The position numbers and the translations under genes are program-made. Below the pieces are notes generated by a model, which worked only from the letters and a program-made list of their open reading frames with translations, had not been told where the DNA came from and made no database searches. 64,000 nucleotides of DNA, from assembly GCF_028369295.1 (NCBI RefSeq), contig NZ_JAQMYP010000005.1, positions 248,001 to 312,000 of the forward strand, read 5' to 3'. The number at the start of each line of letters is the position of its first letter. Within the stretch, counting starts at the first letter, position 1. Below are positions 24,712 through 34,201 of the stretch, piece by piece. The DNA comes from Streptomyces sp. HD (lineage in GTDB: Bacteria > Actinomycetota > Actinomycetes > Streptomycetales > Streptomycetaceae).

Positions 24712-26475
24712 GTGGTGAACAACGCGCGCGTGGAAGAGTACTTGGCCGATGTGCAGGCCCGCCGGCAGCGCGTATGGCCGGCCTCGATGCCGAGGGAGGT
24801 GGTGTACCCGCTCGGGCAGCGGCCGCTCACCGACCACCTGCGGCACTGGGCCCGGCGCCATCCTGACCGCGTCGCGATCACCTTCTACGGCGAGCAGATC
24901 ACGTACGCGGCGCTGGAGGACCTGACGGCGCGGCTGTGCGGCTGGCTGCAGCGCAGCGGCGTACGCCCCGGAGACCGCGTCGGGGTGTTCCTGCCCAACT
25001 GCCCGCAGTTCATCGTCGCCATGCTCGGCATCCTGCGCGCCGGAGCCGTGCACGTCCCGGTGAACCCGATGTTCCGGGAGCACGAGCTGCGGCATGAGCT
25101 GGCCGACGCCGGGGTGGAGATCCTGATCACTCTTGACACCCTGCGGCCGCTGGTCGACGCGGTGCGGCCCGACACCGCCGTACGGGGCGAACTCGTCACC
25201 AGCCTCGCCGACATGCTCCCATCCGATCCGGTGCTGCCGCTGCCGCCCGGCCTGGCGGGAGTCGGCTCGGCCGGCAGCGCGTGGGGGCAGGCCGTCGGCG
25301 GTGCCCGCGGCCAGGATCATCCGGCCGACCTGGACGCGCTCGCCGCCCTGAACTACACCGGAGGGACCACAGGCCTGCCCAAGGGGTGCGAACACTCCCA
25401 GCGGCACATGCTCTACACCGCGGCGACGGCGGCGGCCTCCAGCGGCATGGACCTCTCCGGCGAAAACCCCGACACGCTGCTGATCTACGTGCCGGTCTGC
25501 TGGATCGCCGGCGAGGACTTCGGCATCCTGCTGCCGCTGCTGACCGGTAGCGGCATCGTGCTGCTCACCCGCTGGGACCCCGAGGCCGTGCTGCAGGCGA
25601 TCGAGCGGTACCACGTGACGCTGATGCTGGGCACGGTCGACAACTACGTCGAGCTGATGGAGCACCCCGGCCTGCCCGGCACCGACTTGTCCAGCCTCGC
25701 GCAGCCGCGGGCCATGTCGTTCGTGCGCAAGCTGACGCCGTCGATCCGGGCCCGGTGGAGCTCCCTGGCCGGCGAGCACAGCGTGCTGCAGGAGGCGGCG
25801 TACGGCCTGACCGAGACGCACACCGCGGACTCCTTCACCACCGGGTTCCAGGACGGGGACCACGACCTGCTGACCGAGCCGGTCTTCTGCGGACTGCCCG
25901 TGCCGGAAACCGAGTTCATGGTGGCCGACGGGGAGAGCGCCGAGCCGCTGCCGCTGGGCGAGCGGGGCGAGATCCTCGTACGCTCCCCCTCCCTGCTCAC
26001 CGGATACTGGCGACAGCCGGAGGCCACCGGCCGGGTCCTGCGCGACGGCTGGCTGCACACCGGCGACATCGGAATGATCGACGAGGACGGGTGCCTGCAC
26101 TACCTCGGCCGCGACAAGGAGATGATCAAGGTCTCGGGTATGAGCGTCTTCCCGTCCGAGCTGGAGGCGCTGCTGGCCCGGCACCCGGATGTGCTCACCG
26201 CGGCGGTGGTACCGATGGACGATCCCCGCCGGGGCCAGGTGCCGCTGGCGTTCGTCCAGCCCCGCCCCGGTGCCGCTCTCGACGCCGAGAGCGTGCGCGC
26301 GTGGGCGCGGGCGAACATGGCCCCGTACAAGGTGCCCGTGGTGATGTGCGTCGACGTCCTGCCCATGACCACCACCGGCAAGGTGAAGAAGGGCGAGCTG
26401 CTGGAGCGGGCGGCGCGCATCGCCGTGTCTTCGGCGTCCCCGACCGCTGCCGCTGCCTACGGAAAGGACCGGTGA
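24712..26475 (+). CDS. Acyl-CoA ligase (class I adenylate-forming) coupled to the carboxylase
   Basis: 587 aa from GTG 24712 (GTG 24715 equally possible), with GGAGG at 24702. Motifs: NYTGGTTGLPKG (P-loop), YGLTETHTAD, WLHTGDIGMIDEDGCLHYLG and the C-terminal catalytic lysine in TTTGKVKKGEL. The overall pattern is that of medium/long-chain or aryl fatty-acid-CoA ligases, which adenylate a carboxylic acid and transfer it to CoA. Its stop is two bases from the ATG of a one-chain acyl-CoA carboxylase, so the two are almost certainly translated together: activation followed by alpha-carboxylation. Substrate cannot be read from sequence. Confidence 0.87.
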   Translation: MVNNARVEEYLADVQARRQRVWPASMPREVVYPLGQRPLTDHLRHWARRHPDRVAITFYGEQITYAALEDLTARLCGWLQRSGVRPGDRVGVFLPNCPQFIVAMLGILRAGAVHVPVNPMFREHELRHELADAGVEILITLDTLRPLVDAVRPDTAVRGELVTSLADMLPSDPVLPLPPGLAGVGSAGSAWGQAVGGARGQDHPADLDALAALNYTGGTTGLPKGCEHSQRHMLYTAATAAASSGMDLSGENPDTLLIYVPVCWIAGEDFGILLPLLTGSGIVLLTRWDPEAVLQAIERYHVTLMLGTVDNYVELMEHPGLPGTDLSSLAQPRAMSFVRKLTPSIRARWSSLAGEHSVLQEAAYGLTETHTADSFTTGFQDGDHDLLTEPVFCGLPVPETEFMVADGESAEPLPLGERGEILVRSPSLLTGYWRQPEATGRVLRDGWLHTGDIGMIDEDGCLHYLGRDKEMIKVSGMSVFPSELEALLARHPDVLTAAVVPMDDPRRGQVPLAFVQPRPGAALDAESVRAWARANMAPYKVPVVMCVDVLPMTTTGKVKKGELLERAARIAVSSASPTAAAAYGKDR

Positions 26476-26477
26476 CG

Positions 26478-29400
26478 ATGGGGCTGGCCAAGCTGCTGGT
26501 CGCCAACCGCGGTGAGATCGCGGTACGGGTGATCCGCGCCGCCCGCGAGCTGGACCTGCTGACAGTGGCGCTGCGCTCCCGCGACGAGGCGGACGCGCTG
26601 CACACCCGCATGGCCGACGAGGTCGTGGTGCTCGACGGCGAGGGTCCGGGTGCCTTCCTGGACGCGGCGGCCCTGGTCGGCGCGGCGGTGCGCACGGGCT
26701 GCGACGCGGTCCACCCCGGCTACGGGCTGCTGGCCGAGAACGCCGACTTCGCGCAGCAGTGCACCGACGCCGGACTCACCTGGGTCGGGCCGCGCCCCGA
26801 GGTACTGCGGACGCTCGGCGACAAGAGCGCGGCCCGTGAACTCGCCGCCCGCCTCGGGGTGCCGGTGCTGCCGGCGACGTACGGCGACACCGGTGTAGAG
26901 GAGGCGCGTGCGTTCATGGCCGGCCTCGGCGAGGGCGCCGCGGTGATGGTCAAGGCGGTCGCCGGCGGCGGCGGGCGCGGCATGCGGGCGGTGTACGAGG
27001 CAGGGCAGTTGGAGGAGGCCGTCCGGCGCTGCCGTTCGGAGGCCTCGCACGCCTTCGGCGACGGCGCGGTCTACGTCGAGCAGTTGCTGCGGCGTGCCCG
27101 CCATGTCGAGGTGCAGGTGCTCGGCGACGGCACGGGCGCCGTCGTCGGCCACGGCGACCGCGACTGCAGTCTGCAGCGGCACCGGCAGAAGATCGTGGAG
27201 ATCGCGCCGGCGCCCGGCCTCGACGAGGCGGTGCGGACCGGGCTGCATGACGCGGCGCTGCGCATGGCCCGGGAGGTCGCCTATGCCGGTCTCGGCACGT
27301 TCGAGTTCCTCGTGGACACCGGTGGTGGCTCCCCGGGCTTCTATTTCCTTGAGGCCAACCCGCGCATCCAGGTCGAACACACCGTCACCGAGGAGGTCAC
27401 CGGCATCGACCTGGTCAAGGCCCAGCTGCGGGTGGCCTCCGGCGAGCGCCTCGACCGCAGCGGAGCCGGACAGGCTCCCGTTCCCCGCGGTTGCGCGGTG
27501 CAGGTGCGGGTCAACGCCGAGACGGTCCGCCCCGACGGGACGGTGCTGCCCTCCGCCGGAACGCTGGACGTCTTCTGGCCGCCCGCCGGGCCGGGTGTGC
27601 GCGTCGACACCGCCGCGTTCCCCGGCGGTCGGGTCAGCCCGCGCTTCGACTCGCTGCTGGCCAAGCTCGTCGTCCACGACGGCTCCGGCAGTCTGCCCGA
27701 CACGCTCGCCCGCGCCCGCCGCGCTCTGGGTGAGCTGAGGGTCGAGGGAGTCGCCACCAACGCCGAGGTGCTACGGCGGCTGTTGGAGGCACCCGACGTC
27801 GTCGCCGGGCGGCTGCACACGGCGCTCCTCGACGAACTCCTGCCCGCACTGGTCCCGCAGGAGACGGTCCCGGACAAGAACGCGGAGGTCCCGGACGCCT
27901 TCGAGCCGCAGGGCACGCTCACCGTCACCGCGCCGATGACGGCCACCGTCGTCGACATCGCCGTCGCCGAAGGCGAGCGCGTACGGGCCGGGAACACACT
28001 GGTGGTCCTGGAGTCCATGAAAATGGAGCACCTGCTCCAGGCGCCGGGCGACGGCGTGGTCGTCGCCGTACGGGCAGAGCCGGGTGATCTGGCCGAGCAC
28101 GGTCAGCCGCTGGTGGTGATGGAGGCCACCGGCGTGACGGACGGTGAACCGCACCCCGAGGAACGGCCGGACCCGGACGCCCCACGGGCCGATCTGGAGG
28201 AGGTGCGGGCGCGCAAGCGGTTCGGCGACGACGCCGACCGCCCCGAGATGGTCACCCGGCGGCACGCCGAGGGGCGGCGCACCGCCCGCGAGAACATCAC
28301 CGACCTGTGTGACCCGGGCAGTTTCGTCGAGTACGGCGGCCTGGCCATCGCCGCCCAGCGCAGCCGCCGGTCCCTGGACGACCTCATCCGCCGCACCCCC
28401 GCCGACGGCCTGGTCGGCGGCGTCGGCACGGTGGGGGCCGACCGGTTCGGCCCCCGGTCCGCCCGCGTCGTGGCGATGTCGTACGACTACAGCGTGATGG
28501 CCGGCACCCAGGGCATGGTGGGCCACCGCAAGAAGGACCGGCTCTTCGCGCTGGCCGAACAGGCGCACCTGCCCGTCGTCCTGTTCGCCGAAGGGGGCGG
28601 CGGCCGGCCGGGCGATGTGGACGGCACGGTGGTCTCCGGCCTGGACTGCATGGCCTTCGCGCTGTTCGCGTCGCTGAGCGGGAAGGTGCCGCTGGTCGGC
28701 ATCGGCTCGGGGCGCTGCTTCGCCGGCAACGCCGCGCTGCTCGGCTGTTGCGACGTCATCATCGCCACGCCCGAGGCCACCATCGGCATGGGCGGTCCGG
28801 CGATGATCGAGGGCGGGGGACTGGGCAGCTTCGCCCCGGAGGACATCGGGCCGGTCGAGGTCCAGCGGGCGAACGGCGTCATCGACCTGGAGGCCGAGGA
28901 CGACGCGGACGCCGTTCGGCTGGCGCGCACGTATCTGTCGTACTTCCAGGGGCCGGTGACGGAATGGGAGTGCCCCGATCAGCGCCGACTGCGCCACCTC
29001 GTTCCCGAGAACCGGCGGCGGGCGTACGACGTGCGTGCGGTCATCGCCACACTCGCCGACGCGGACTCAGTCCTGGAGCTGCGACGGCACTTCGGACGCG
29101 GCGTCATCACCGCACTGGCCCGGGTGGAGGGCCGCCCGTGCGGCATCCTCGCCAATGACCCGCGGCATCTGGGCGGCGCCATCGACTCCGACGCGGCCGA
29201 CAAGGCGAGCCGCTTCCTGCAGCTGTGCGACGCGTTCGGGCTGCCGGTGCTGTCCCTGTGCGACACACCCGGGTTCATGGTCGGCCCCGAGGCGGAGAAG
29301 ACCGCGACCGTGCGGCATGTCAGCCGCATGTTCGTCCACGCCTCGGCGCTCACGGTGCCCTTCGGGGTGATCGTGCTGCGCAAGGGCTACGGGCTGGGCG

Positions 29401-29729
29401 CCCAGGCCATGGCCGGCGGCGGCTTCCGCATCCCCCGGTTCACGGTGGCGTGGCCCACGGGCGAGTTCGGGCCGATGGGCATCGAGGGTGCGGTGCGGCT
29501 GGGCTACCGCCGGGAGCTGGCGGCCATCGAGGACGCGGACGAGCGCGAGCGGGAGTTCGCCCGCCGGGTCGCGGCCGCCTACGAGCACGGCAAGGCCCTC
29601 AACGTCGCCTCGGTCTTCGAGATCGACGACGTCATCGACCCGGCCGAGTCGCGACGCTGGATCAGCACGCTGCTGCATGACCACGAGCCCGTGCAGCGCG
29701 GCTCGCGCCGCTGCGTCGACACCTGGTGA
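26478..29729 (+). CDS. Single-polypeptide biotin-dependent acyl-CoA carboxylase
   Basis: 1083 aa carrying all carboxylase parts in one chain. Residues 4-450: biotin carboxylase (KLLVANRGEIAVRVIRAARE, GGGGRGMR ATP loop, FLEANPRIQVEHTVTEEVTG). Residues 478-555: biotin carrier with VLESMKMEH, biotinyl Lys515. Residues 575-1083: carboxyltransferase, both halves (RKRFGDDADRPEMVTRRHAE, NDPRHLGGAIDSDAADKASR, CDTPGFMVGPEAEK). This order matches single-chain long-chain acyl-CoA carboxylases; most actinobacterial enzymes are instead split into AccA and AccB-type subunits. It makes a malonyl-type thioester from acyl-CoA, HCO3- and ATP. The upstream ligase is the likely source of acyl-CoA; the physiological acid is unknown. 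Confidence 0.9.
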   Translation: MGLAKLLVANRGEIAVRVIRAARELDLLTVALRSRDEADALHTRMADEVVVLDGEGPGAFLDAAALVGAAVRTGCDAVHPGYGLLAENADFAQQCTDAGLTWVGPRPEVLRTLGDKSAARELAARLGVPVLPATYGDTGVEEARAFMAGLGEGAAVMVKAVAGGGGRGMRAVYEAGQLEEAVRRCRSEASHAFGDGAVYVEQLLRRARHVEVQVLGDGTGAVVGHGDRDCSLQRHRQKIVEIAPAPGLDEAVRTGLHDAALRMAREVAYAGLGTFEFLVDTGGGSPGFYFLEANPRIQVEHTVTEEVTGIDLVKAQLRVASGERLDRSGAGQAPVPRGCAVQVRVNAETVRPDGTVLPSAGTLDVFWPPAGPGVRVDTAAFPGGRVSPRFDSLLAKLVVHDGSGSLPDTLARARRALGELRVEGVATNAEVLRRLLEAPDVVAGRLHTALLDELLPALVPQETVPDKNAEVPDAFEPQGTLTVTAPMTATVVDIAVAEGERVRAGNTLVVLESMKMEHLLQAPGDGVVVAVRAEPGDLAEHGQPLVVMEATGVTDGEPHPEERPDPDAPRADLEEVRARKRFGDDADRPEMVTRRHAEGRRTARENITDLCDPGSFVEYGGLAIAAQRSRRSLDDLIRRTPADGLVGGVGTVGADRFGPRSARVVAMSYDYSVMAGTQGMVGHRKKDRLFALAEQAHLPVVLFAEGGGGRPGDVDGTVVSGLDCMAFALFASLSGKVPLVGIGSGRCFAGNAALLGCCDVIIATPEATIGMGGPAMIEGGGLGSFAPEDIGPVEVQRANGVIDLEAEDDADAVRLARTYLSYFQGPVTEWECPDQRRLRHLVPENRRRAYDVRAVIATLADADSVLELRRHFGRGVITALARVEGRPCGILANDPRHLGGAIDSDAADKASRFLQLCDAFGLPVLSLCDTPGFMVGPEAEKTATVRHVSRMFVHASALTVPFGVIVLRKGYGLGAQAMAGGGFRIPRFTVAWPTGEFGPMGIEGAVRLGYRRELAAIEDADEREREFARRVAAAYEHGKALNVASVFEIDDVIDPAESRRWISTLLHDHEPVQRGSRRCVDTW

Positions 29730-29835
29730 AGGCCCGCCGCCGGTTCCCCGGCCGCGGACGGTCTCGTCGGAGCACACCCGGCAAGTAGGCGTCCCGCGGG
29801 CGGAGTTCACCGCGGCGCTGTGATAGGTATCGAGC

Positions 29836-30573
29836 ATGCGTGTCCTTCTCCCGTTGCCCGACCGGGACTTCGATGTCACGGAGGTCGCCGTCCCCTGGCG
29901 GCTGCTGCGCGACGCCGGCCACGACGTGGTGTTCGCCACCGAACACGGCGGGCGGCCGCCGCAAGCCGATCCGCTGCTGCTCAGCGGTGTGCTCTTCGGG
30001 CAGCTCGGCGCTGCGCCGGAGCCGAAGGAGTTCTACCGCGAGCTCACCCGCGAGGCCGCCTTCCGGGATCCGCTCGCCTGGGGGGCCGTCGAGCCGGAAG
30101 CATACGACGGGCTGCTGTTGCCCGGCGGGCACGCGCCGGGCATGCGCCAGTACCTCGGCTCGCCCGTCCTGCAGACGAAGGTCGCCCGATTCTGGGAGAC
30201 GGGCCGGCCGGTGGGCGCCATCTGCCACGGCGTCCTCCTGCTGGCCCGTACCATCGACCCGGAAACCGGCCGCAGCGTCATCGCCGACCGGCGCACCACC
30301 TGCCTGCCGAAGTACATGGAACGCAGCGCCTATTACGTCACCGCGTGGCGGCGCGGCCGCTACTACCGGACGTATCCGGCGTACGTCCAGGACGAGGTGG
30401 CCTCCGCGCTCGACGACCCCGCGCAGTTCGAACGCGGACCGATCGAGCTGCGGCGGCGCGGTACGGCGACCGACGACAGCGCCGCCTTCGTCGTCCAGGA
30501 CGGCCGGTATCTGTCTGCCCGATGGCCCGGCGATGCCTACCTCTTCGCCCGGCGCTTCAACGACCTACTGTGA
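29836..30573 (+). CDS. DJ-1/PfpI (class I glutamine amidotransferase-like) protein
   Basis: 245 aa from ATG 29836. Flavodoxin-like DJ-1/PfpI fold: MRVLLPLPDRDFDVTEVAVPWRLL, DGLLLPGGHAPGM, and the nucleophile elbow VGAICHGVLLLAR with Cys130. Family members include glyoxalase III/deglycase-like chaperones and intracellular proteases; the present sequence resembles uncharacterised bacterial members with a long C-terminal part (DSAAFVVQDGRYLSARWPGDAYLFA). It is 106 bases after the carboxylase on the same strand and overlaps the end of the convergent LysR gene by 9 bases. Possible role in carbonyl detoxification; not proven. Confidence 0.85.
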   Translation: MRVLLPLPDRDFDVTEVAVPWRLLRDAGHDVVFATEHGGRPPQADPLLLSGVLFGQLGAAPEPKEFYRELTREAAFRDPLAWGAVEPEAYDGLLLPGGHAPGMRQYLGSPVLQTKVARFWETGRPVGAICHGVLLLARTIDPETGRSVIADRRTTCLPKYMERSAYYVTAWRRGRYYRTYPAYVQDEVASALDDPAQFERGPIELRRRGTATDDSAAFVVQDGRYLSARWPGDAYLFARRFNDLL

Positions 30574-31533
30574 GTCCGGGGGGCAACCACGGAGATTCCC
30601 CGCGGCGGGCCCGGCCAGCCATGCGGCGAATGCCGGGCTTGCCGCGGATGCTTGCCGGTGGGCGGCCATGGCCAGGTCGGTGAGAAGGCCCGCCTGATCC
30701 GAGGCGGGACCCTTGTCATGCCAGGCAAGGACATGCCGGATACGCAGGGGAGAACCTTCCAGGGGACGGACGACGCAGCCGGGGCCGGAGGGCATGGTCG
30801 CCTGGCAGGGGGCGATGACCCGCCCCTTCGCCACCAAGGAGCGGATCGCGTCTCTTTCACTCATCATGTGGCGGATACGCGGGGCGAAACCGGCGTCCAA
30901 GCAGGCGGAGTAGAAGACTTCCGGCCAGCCGGCGCCGTCGGGCGGTGATACCAGCCAGTCTTCGTCGGCGAGGTCGGCCAGCGATATCTCGCGTCGGTCG
31001 GCCAGCCGGTGATCACTGGGCATGATGACGAAGATCGGCTCGGTTGCGATGAATCGGGCCGTGACATCGGGGACGGCCGGTGTCCGGTAAAGGGGATAGT
31101 CGACCGTTGCGACGAGATCCAGGCGCCGGGATTTCAACAGGTCCAGCAGGAGCCGCGGTGAGTACTCGGCGTGGACGCTGATTTCGATGTCCTGATGCTC
31201 GTACAGGCGCTGCACGAGCCCGGTCAGCACAGGTGTGGTGTAGCCGCCGATTCGTATCAGCGAGGCATTGTGCGCCTCGGCATTGACGGCGGTCAGGTCG
31301 TCCAGGGTCACCAGCACGGACCTGGCCCGGCTGAGCACGAACAGGCCGAACTCGGTCGGGGTGACGCCGCGTCGGCCGCGATGAAAGACCTGACCGTTCA
31401 GCGCGGCTTCGATGCGGTGCAGTTGGGCCGTCAGGGCGGGCTGGGAAAATCCGGCCGTGGCCGCTGCCTGGCTGAGGCTCCCGGCATCGGCGATGGCGCA
31501 CAGAAGGCGCAGGTGACGGAGTTCAATCCGCAT
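30565..31533 (-). CDS. LysR-family transcriptional regulator
   Basis: 322 aa from ATG 31533. N-terminal winged helix-turn-helix: MRIELRHLRLLCAIADAGSL, then SQPALTAQLHRIEAALNGQVFHR. The C-terminal effector domain is the type 2 periplasmic-binding fold (LIRIGGYTTPVLTGLVQRLY, LDLVATVDYPLYR, FVIMPSDHRLADRREISL). The gene lies alone on the minus strand, its 3' end overlapping the DJ-1/PfpI gene. Its target is unknown; the divergent neighbour pattern typical of LysR regulators is not present here because M64 upstream is on the same strand. Confidence 0.9.
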   Translation of the reverse strand: MRIELRHLRLLCAIADAGSLSQAAATAGFSQPALTAQLHRIEAALNGQVFHRGRRGVTPTEFGLFVLSRARSVLVTLDDLTAVNAEAHNASLIRIGGYTTPVLTGLVQRLYEHQDIEISVHAEYSPRLLLDLLKSRRLDLVATVDYPLYRTPAVPDVTARFIATEPIFVIMPSDHRLADRREISLADLADEDWLVSPPDGAGWPEVFYSACLDAGFAPRIRHMMSERDAIRSLVAKGRVIAPCQATMPSGPGCVVRPLEGSPLRIRHVLAWHDKGPASDQAGLLTDLAMAAHRQASAASPAFAAWLAGPAAGNLRGCPPDSQ

Positions 31534-31641
31534 GTCTGACCACCCCACGCCGATGTCGTGGCGAATATAGCCCACACCGGCTGCGGCAGGCGGCTGTTCT
31601 GTGGTGATCTCCAAGGGCACAAAATGGGGCTGGCAAAGGCG

Positions 31642-31674
31642 CGGCCCCGACGCATCTCTCTCGCGCCGGGGCCG
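31642..31674 (-). terminator. Hairpin after the M64 peptidase gene
   Basis: CGGCCCCG (31642-31649) and CGGGGCCG (31667-31674), 8-bp stem with a 17-nt loop, 9 bases beyond the M64 stop codon on the minus strand. It separates that gene from the LysR gene. Confidence 0.6.
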
Positions 31675-31683
31675 TCCCGTTGA

Positions 31684-32700
31684 TTACCGCTCTCGGTAGA
31701 AGGCGCGGATGAGTGCGTCGCGGCTGGGCAGGTTGAACTCCGTGGAATCCAGTGAGCGCATGACGGAATTGTTGCTGGGGCGGTAGACGCCGGTGGCGCA
31801 GTAGCCGCCACCTTGGTAGGCGTCGATGATGCCGCCGTCGGGGGTGCTCTGCCCCATGTTCTGGTACCACTTGAGGTGGTACTGCTGCTGGGTGCTGCGG
31901 TTGTGGACCGACAGGTTGGGCCAGTCGACCTCCGCAGTCGGCGGGCAGGGGAAGCCGGGGTACGGATCCTCGTACTCGTCGCCCAACCCGCCTATGGAGT
32001 GGCCGAGTTCATGGATCATGATGTTGGAGGACTGGCCGTTGCCGCCTGACATGGTGGCCACCGTGCCGCCGGCGCCGCCATACGTCGTGGTGTTGCCCAG
32101 GGCGATGACCTGGTCGGCATCCGGGGCCAGCGCACCGTACCGCAGTGCCTTGTTCTCGTCGACGCACAGCAGCCGGGCAATGTCCTCGCACCAAAAGCCC
32201 ATGTCCAGTGCTGTGTTGCGATAGATGCCGCGGGGGTCGTTGTCGACGCCGGACTGGGGTGAGGTGACGTCGACGCGCCAGATGTTGAACTTGTTGCGGT
32301 GGCTCCGGAACGGTTCGCGGGCGAAGAGAGCGCTGACCGCGGTGTCGACCTGGTCGGCGAACGTGCCCAGTTCGGCACTGGTGTAACCGTCGCCGACGAA
32401 TACCAGGTCGAAGCTGGTGGCGGGATCGCCGCCGCGCCGCACTTGGGTTGTCCTTGTCGCCGATCTCGTGTTGGCGGCAGCTGTTGCCCGTGCGCCGGAC
32501 TGGGCAAGTCCGGTTCGTTTCTGGATCTTCTTGCGCTCGATCCTGCCGTTGGGCTGGAACACCTCGACCATCTCGTACCCGGTCTGACCCGTCGGCTTCG
32601 GCGGGGCGGAGGCGTGGGGGAGTGTATGAGCGGGCTCGGCGAATCCGAGCCCGAGTGCCACAGCGAAGACCACTGTGGCGACAGCCAATTTGCGGTGCAT
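31684..32700 (-). CDS. Secreted M64-family metallopeptidase
   Basis: 338 aa from ATG 32700 with GGGAGGCTCCTC region upstream. Signal peptide MHRKLAVATVVFAVALGLGF, cleavage near PAHTLP, then a propeptide-like basic stretch. The M64 (IgA-peptidase) domain follows: DLVFVGDGYTSAELGTFADQ, WRVDVTSPQSGVDNDPRG and the zinc site IMIHELGHSIGGLGDEY near residue 227, HExxH with a downstream Asp/Glu. Several cysteines (WCEDIARLLC, PC, YC) may form disulphides, fitting an extracellular enzyme. Streptomyces relatives are uncharacterised proteases; immunoglobulin is not an expected natural substrate. Single gene with its own terminator. Confidence 0.9.
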   Translation of the reverse strand: MHRKLAVATVVFAVALGLGFAEPAHTLPHASAPPKPTGQTGYEMVEVFQPNGRIERKKIQKRTGLAQSGARATAAANTRSATRTTQVRRGGDPATSFDLVFVGDGYTSAELGTFADQVDTAVSALFAREPFRSHRNKFNIWRVDVTSPQSGVDNDPRGIYRNTALDMGFWCEDIARLLCVDENKALRYGALAPDADQVIALGNTTTYGGAGGTVATMSGGNGQSSNIMIHELGHSIGGLGDEYEDPYPGFPCPPTAEVDWPNLSVHNRSTQQQYHLKWYQNMGQSTPDGGIIDAYQGGGYCATGVYRPSNNSVMRSLDSTEFNLPSRDALIRAFYRER

Positions 32701-33114
32701 GGGGAGGCTCCTCAGAACTGGAGGGATTCAGCCCCGAATGTGCATCATTGGCATGCCCCTGACTAATCACAGTCAGCCATAACATGGCCGGGCCGGACAG
32801 AGGTGCCCACTTGGAACGGTTGACGCAGGCGGCTGGTGTGGTTCCCGGCCTTGTGCGTGGTGTGGGACCTCGGCGCGATCAACCCGTCGCCCGGGCCTGG
32901 TGGGTACGACCACGCGCGGATCACCGTCAGTGCCAGGGTGCAGACACAAGCGGGCTCGGCACTGCGAGGGCCGCATCACCAATCCGGTGAATCCGGCATA
33001 GGTCGGCCAAGTCGGCCCTGGTATCGGCGACTTTTGATTTCGCAGGTCGCGCACGCGTGCGGAACTGTGGCTTCCACCACGGCGAACGTGCTCTTGGCCT
33101 GGTGAGATCACCGA
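32701..33114. other. Divergent intergenic region with inverted repeat
   Basis: 414 bases between the M64 gene (minus) and the membrane protein at 33115 (plus). It contains the inverted repeat CTGACT-aatcac-AGTCAG at 32759-32776, 59 bases upstream of the M64 start and possibly an operator. No coding frame is supported elsewhere in it. Confidence 0.5.
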
Positions 33115-34164
33115 GTGCTCGGTTTCCTCCTCCGTCTCCTGCCTTTCTGGGTCCGGGAGCCTCTGCTCATCACCGTCGGGTCCGTTCTCGGTGTGCGCAT
33201 CATGTATCTCGGCGTCCGCGATCACGACTGGGTCGCGGTCGGTCTCGGCGTGGTGTTCCTCGTGTTCACCGCGATACGAGTCCACGTGGTGGTCCGGGCG
33301 CTGCGCGCACGCCGGAACCCGGGTCCGGCGGCCCCCGTGGGCGGTTCGGCGGCCCTCGTGGGCGGTCCGGCGGTCGCCGCGGACGGTCCGGCGGTCGCTG
33401 CTGCCGCACAGGCCGGAGCGGGGCCGCGCCCCGGGCGCCCGGGCACTCCGGAGAAGGACCACAACGCATGGGGCCAGGCCATCGCGGCCGTGGCCGTGTT
33501 CGGGGCCGTCGCTGCCGTGCTGTGGCTGGGCCCACGCGTGATGCCGTCCGACGACAGCAGCACCCAGCAGACCGCCTCGTGTTCGGACGGGGAACACGAG
33601 GAACTGCCGAAGGCCTACGAGAAGAAGCCCCGGCCGGTGACCGGTGAAGAGCTGTGCGAAGCACTCAACCGGCCAGACCTGGCCAGGCTCCTCGGAACGC
33701 CCGAAGAGACCGCGAGCTCGGCTTCCGGCACCAACAACACCGCTCCCCTGACCGATGGGAAGGTCGCCCTGCCGGAGGCCGAGGTCAGGTTCGAGACGTA
33801 CACCGTGAATGTCTCGGCGACTTACAACGACCTGTCGACCGACCAGTACGTGAAGCTGATGAAGTACGGGGACGAGAAGGACGTCAGGACACTGAAGGTG
33901 CTCGGCCGGCCCGCGGTCTTCTCCTCGGATCACACCATGAAGCTGGAGATCAGCCTCGGGAGTGACGGATCCGCCGGATCCGGCGGGCCGGTCGAAGAGG
34001 GCCCCCTGGCCAGGACGCTGTCCGTGGCCCTCGACCGTGATGACCGGGGCGGCTACTGCGACTTCACCGTGTGGAGCACGACCGGAGCCCTCCCGGACGA
34101 CAGGGTTCTCCTCGACATCGCTGACAAGGTTCTCCCGAAGATTCCCGAGCGGACTGCTCGGTGA
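33115..34164 (+). CDS. Two-helix membrane protein with extracytoplasmic C-terminal domain
   Basis: 349 aa from GTG 33115. Two transmembrane helices near the N-terminus (REPLLITVGSVLGVRIMYLGV, WVAVGLGVVFLVFTAIRV), a low-complexity Ala/Gly/Pro linker containing repeated GGPAVAADGPAV-type units, then a third helix (AIAAVAVFGAVAAVLWLGP) leading into a 190-aa domain with two cysteines (SCSDGEHEE; ELCEALN; CDFTVWSTT). The last domain (VTGEELCEALNRPDLARLLG; TARTLSVALDRDD) resembles a family of Streptomyces lipoprotein-like domains (possibly DUF6215), but I cannot verify that. Convergent with the secreted protein gene at 34202. Function unknown. Confidence 0.75.
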   Translation: MLGFLLRLLPFWVREPLLITVGSVLGVRIMYLGVRDHDWVAVGLGVVFLVFTAIRVHVVVRALRARRNPGPAAPVGGSAALVGGPAVAADGPAVAAAAQAGAGPRPGRPGTPEKDHNAWGQAIAAVAVFGAVAAVLWLGPRVMPSDDSSTQQTASCSDGEHEELPKAYEKKPRPVTGEELCEALNRPDLARLLGTPEETASSASGTNNTAPLTDGKVALPEAEVRFETYTVNVSATYNDLSTDQYVKLMKYGDEKDVRTLKVLGRPAVFSSDHTMKLEISLGSDGSAGSGGPVEEGPLARTLSVALDRDDRGGYCDFTVWSTTGALPDDRVLLDIADKVLPKIPERTAR

Positions 34165-34201
34165 GACGTCCGGAACCAACGGGCCGCTCGGGCGGCGACC
34201 C

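Noticed and set aside
32784..32990. 68-aa frame MAGPDRGAHLERLTQAAGVV in the intergenic region
   Set aside because: No ribosome binding site, composition typical of shadow frames, and no recognisable motif.
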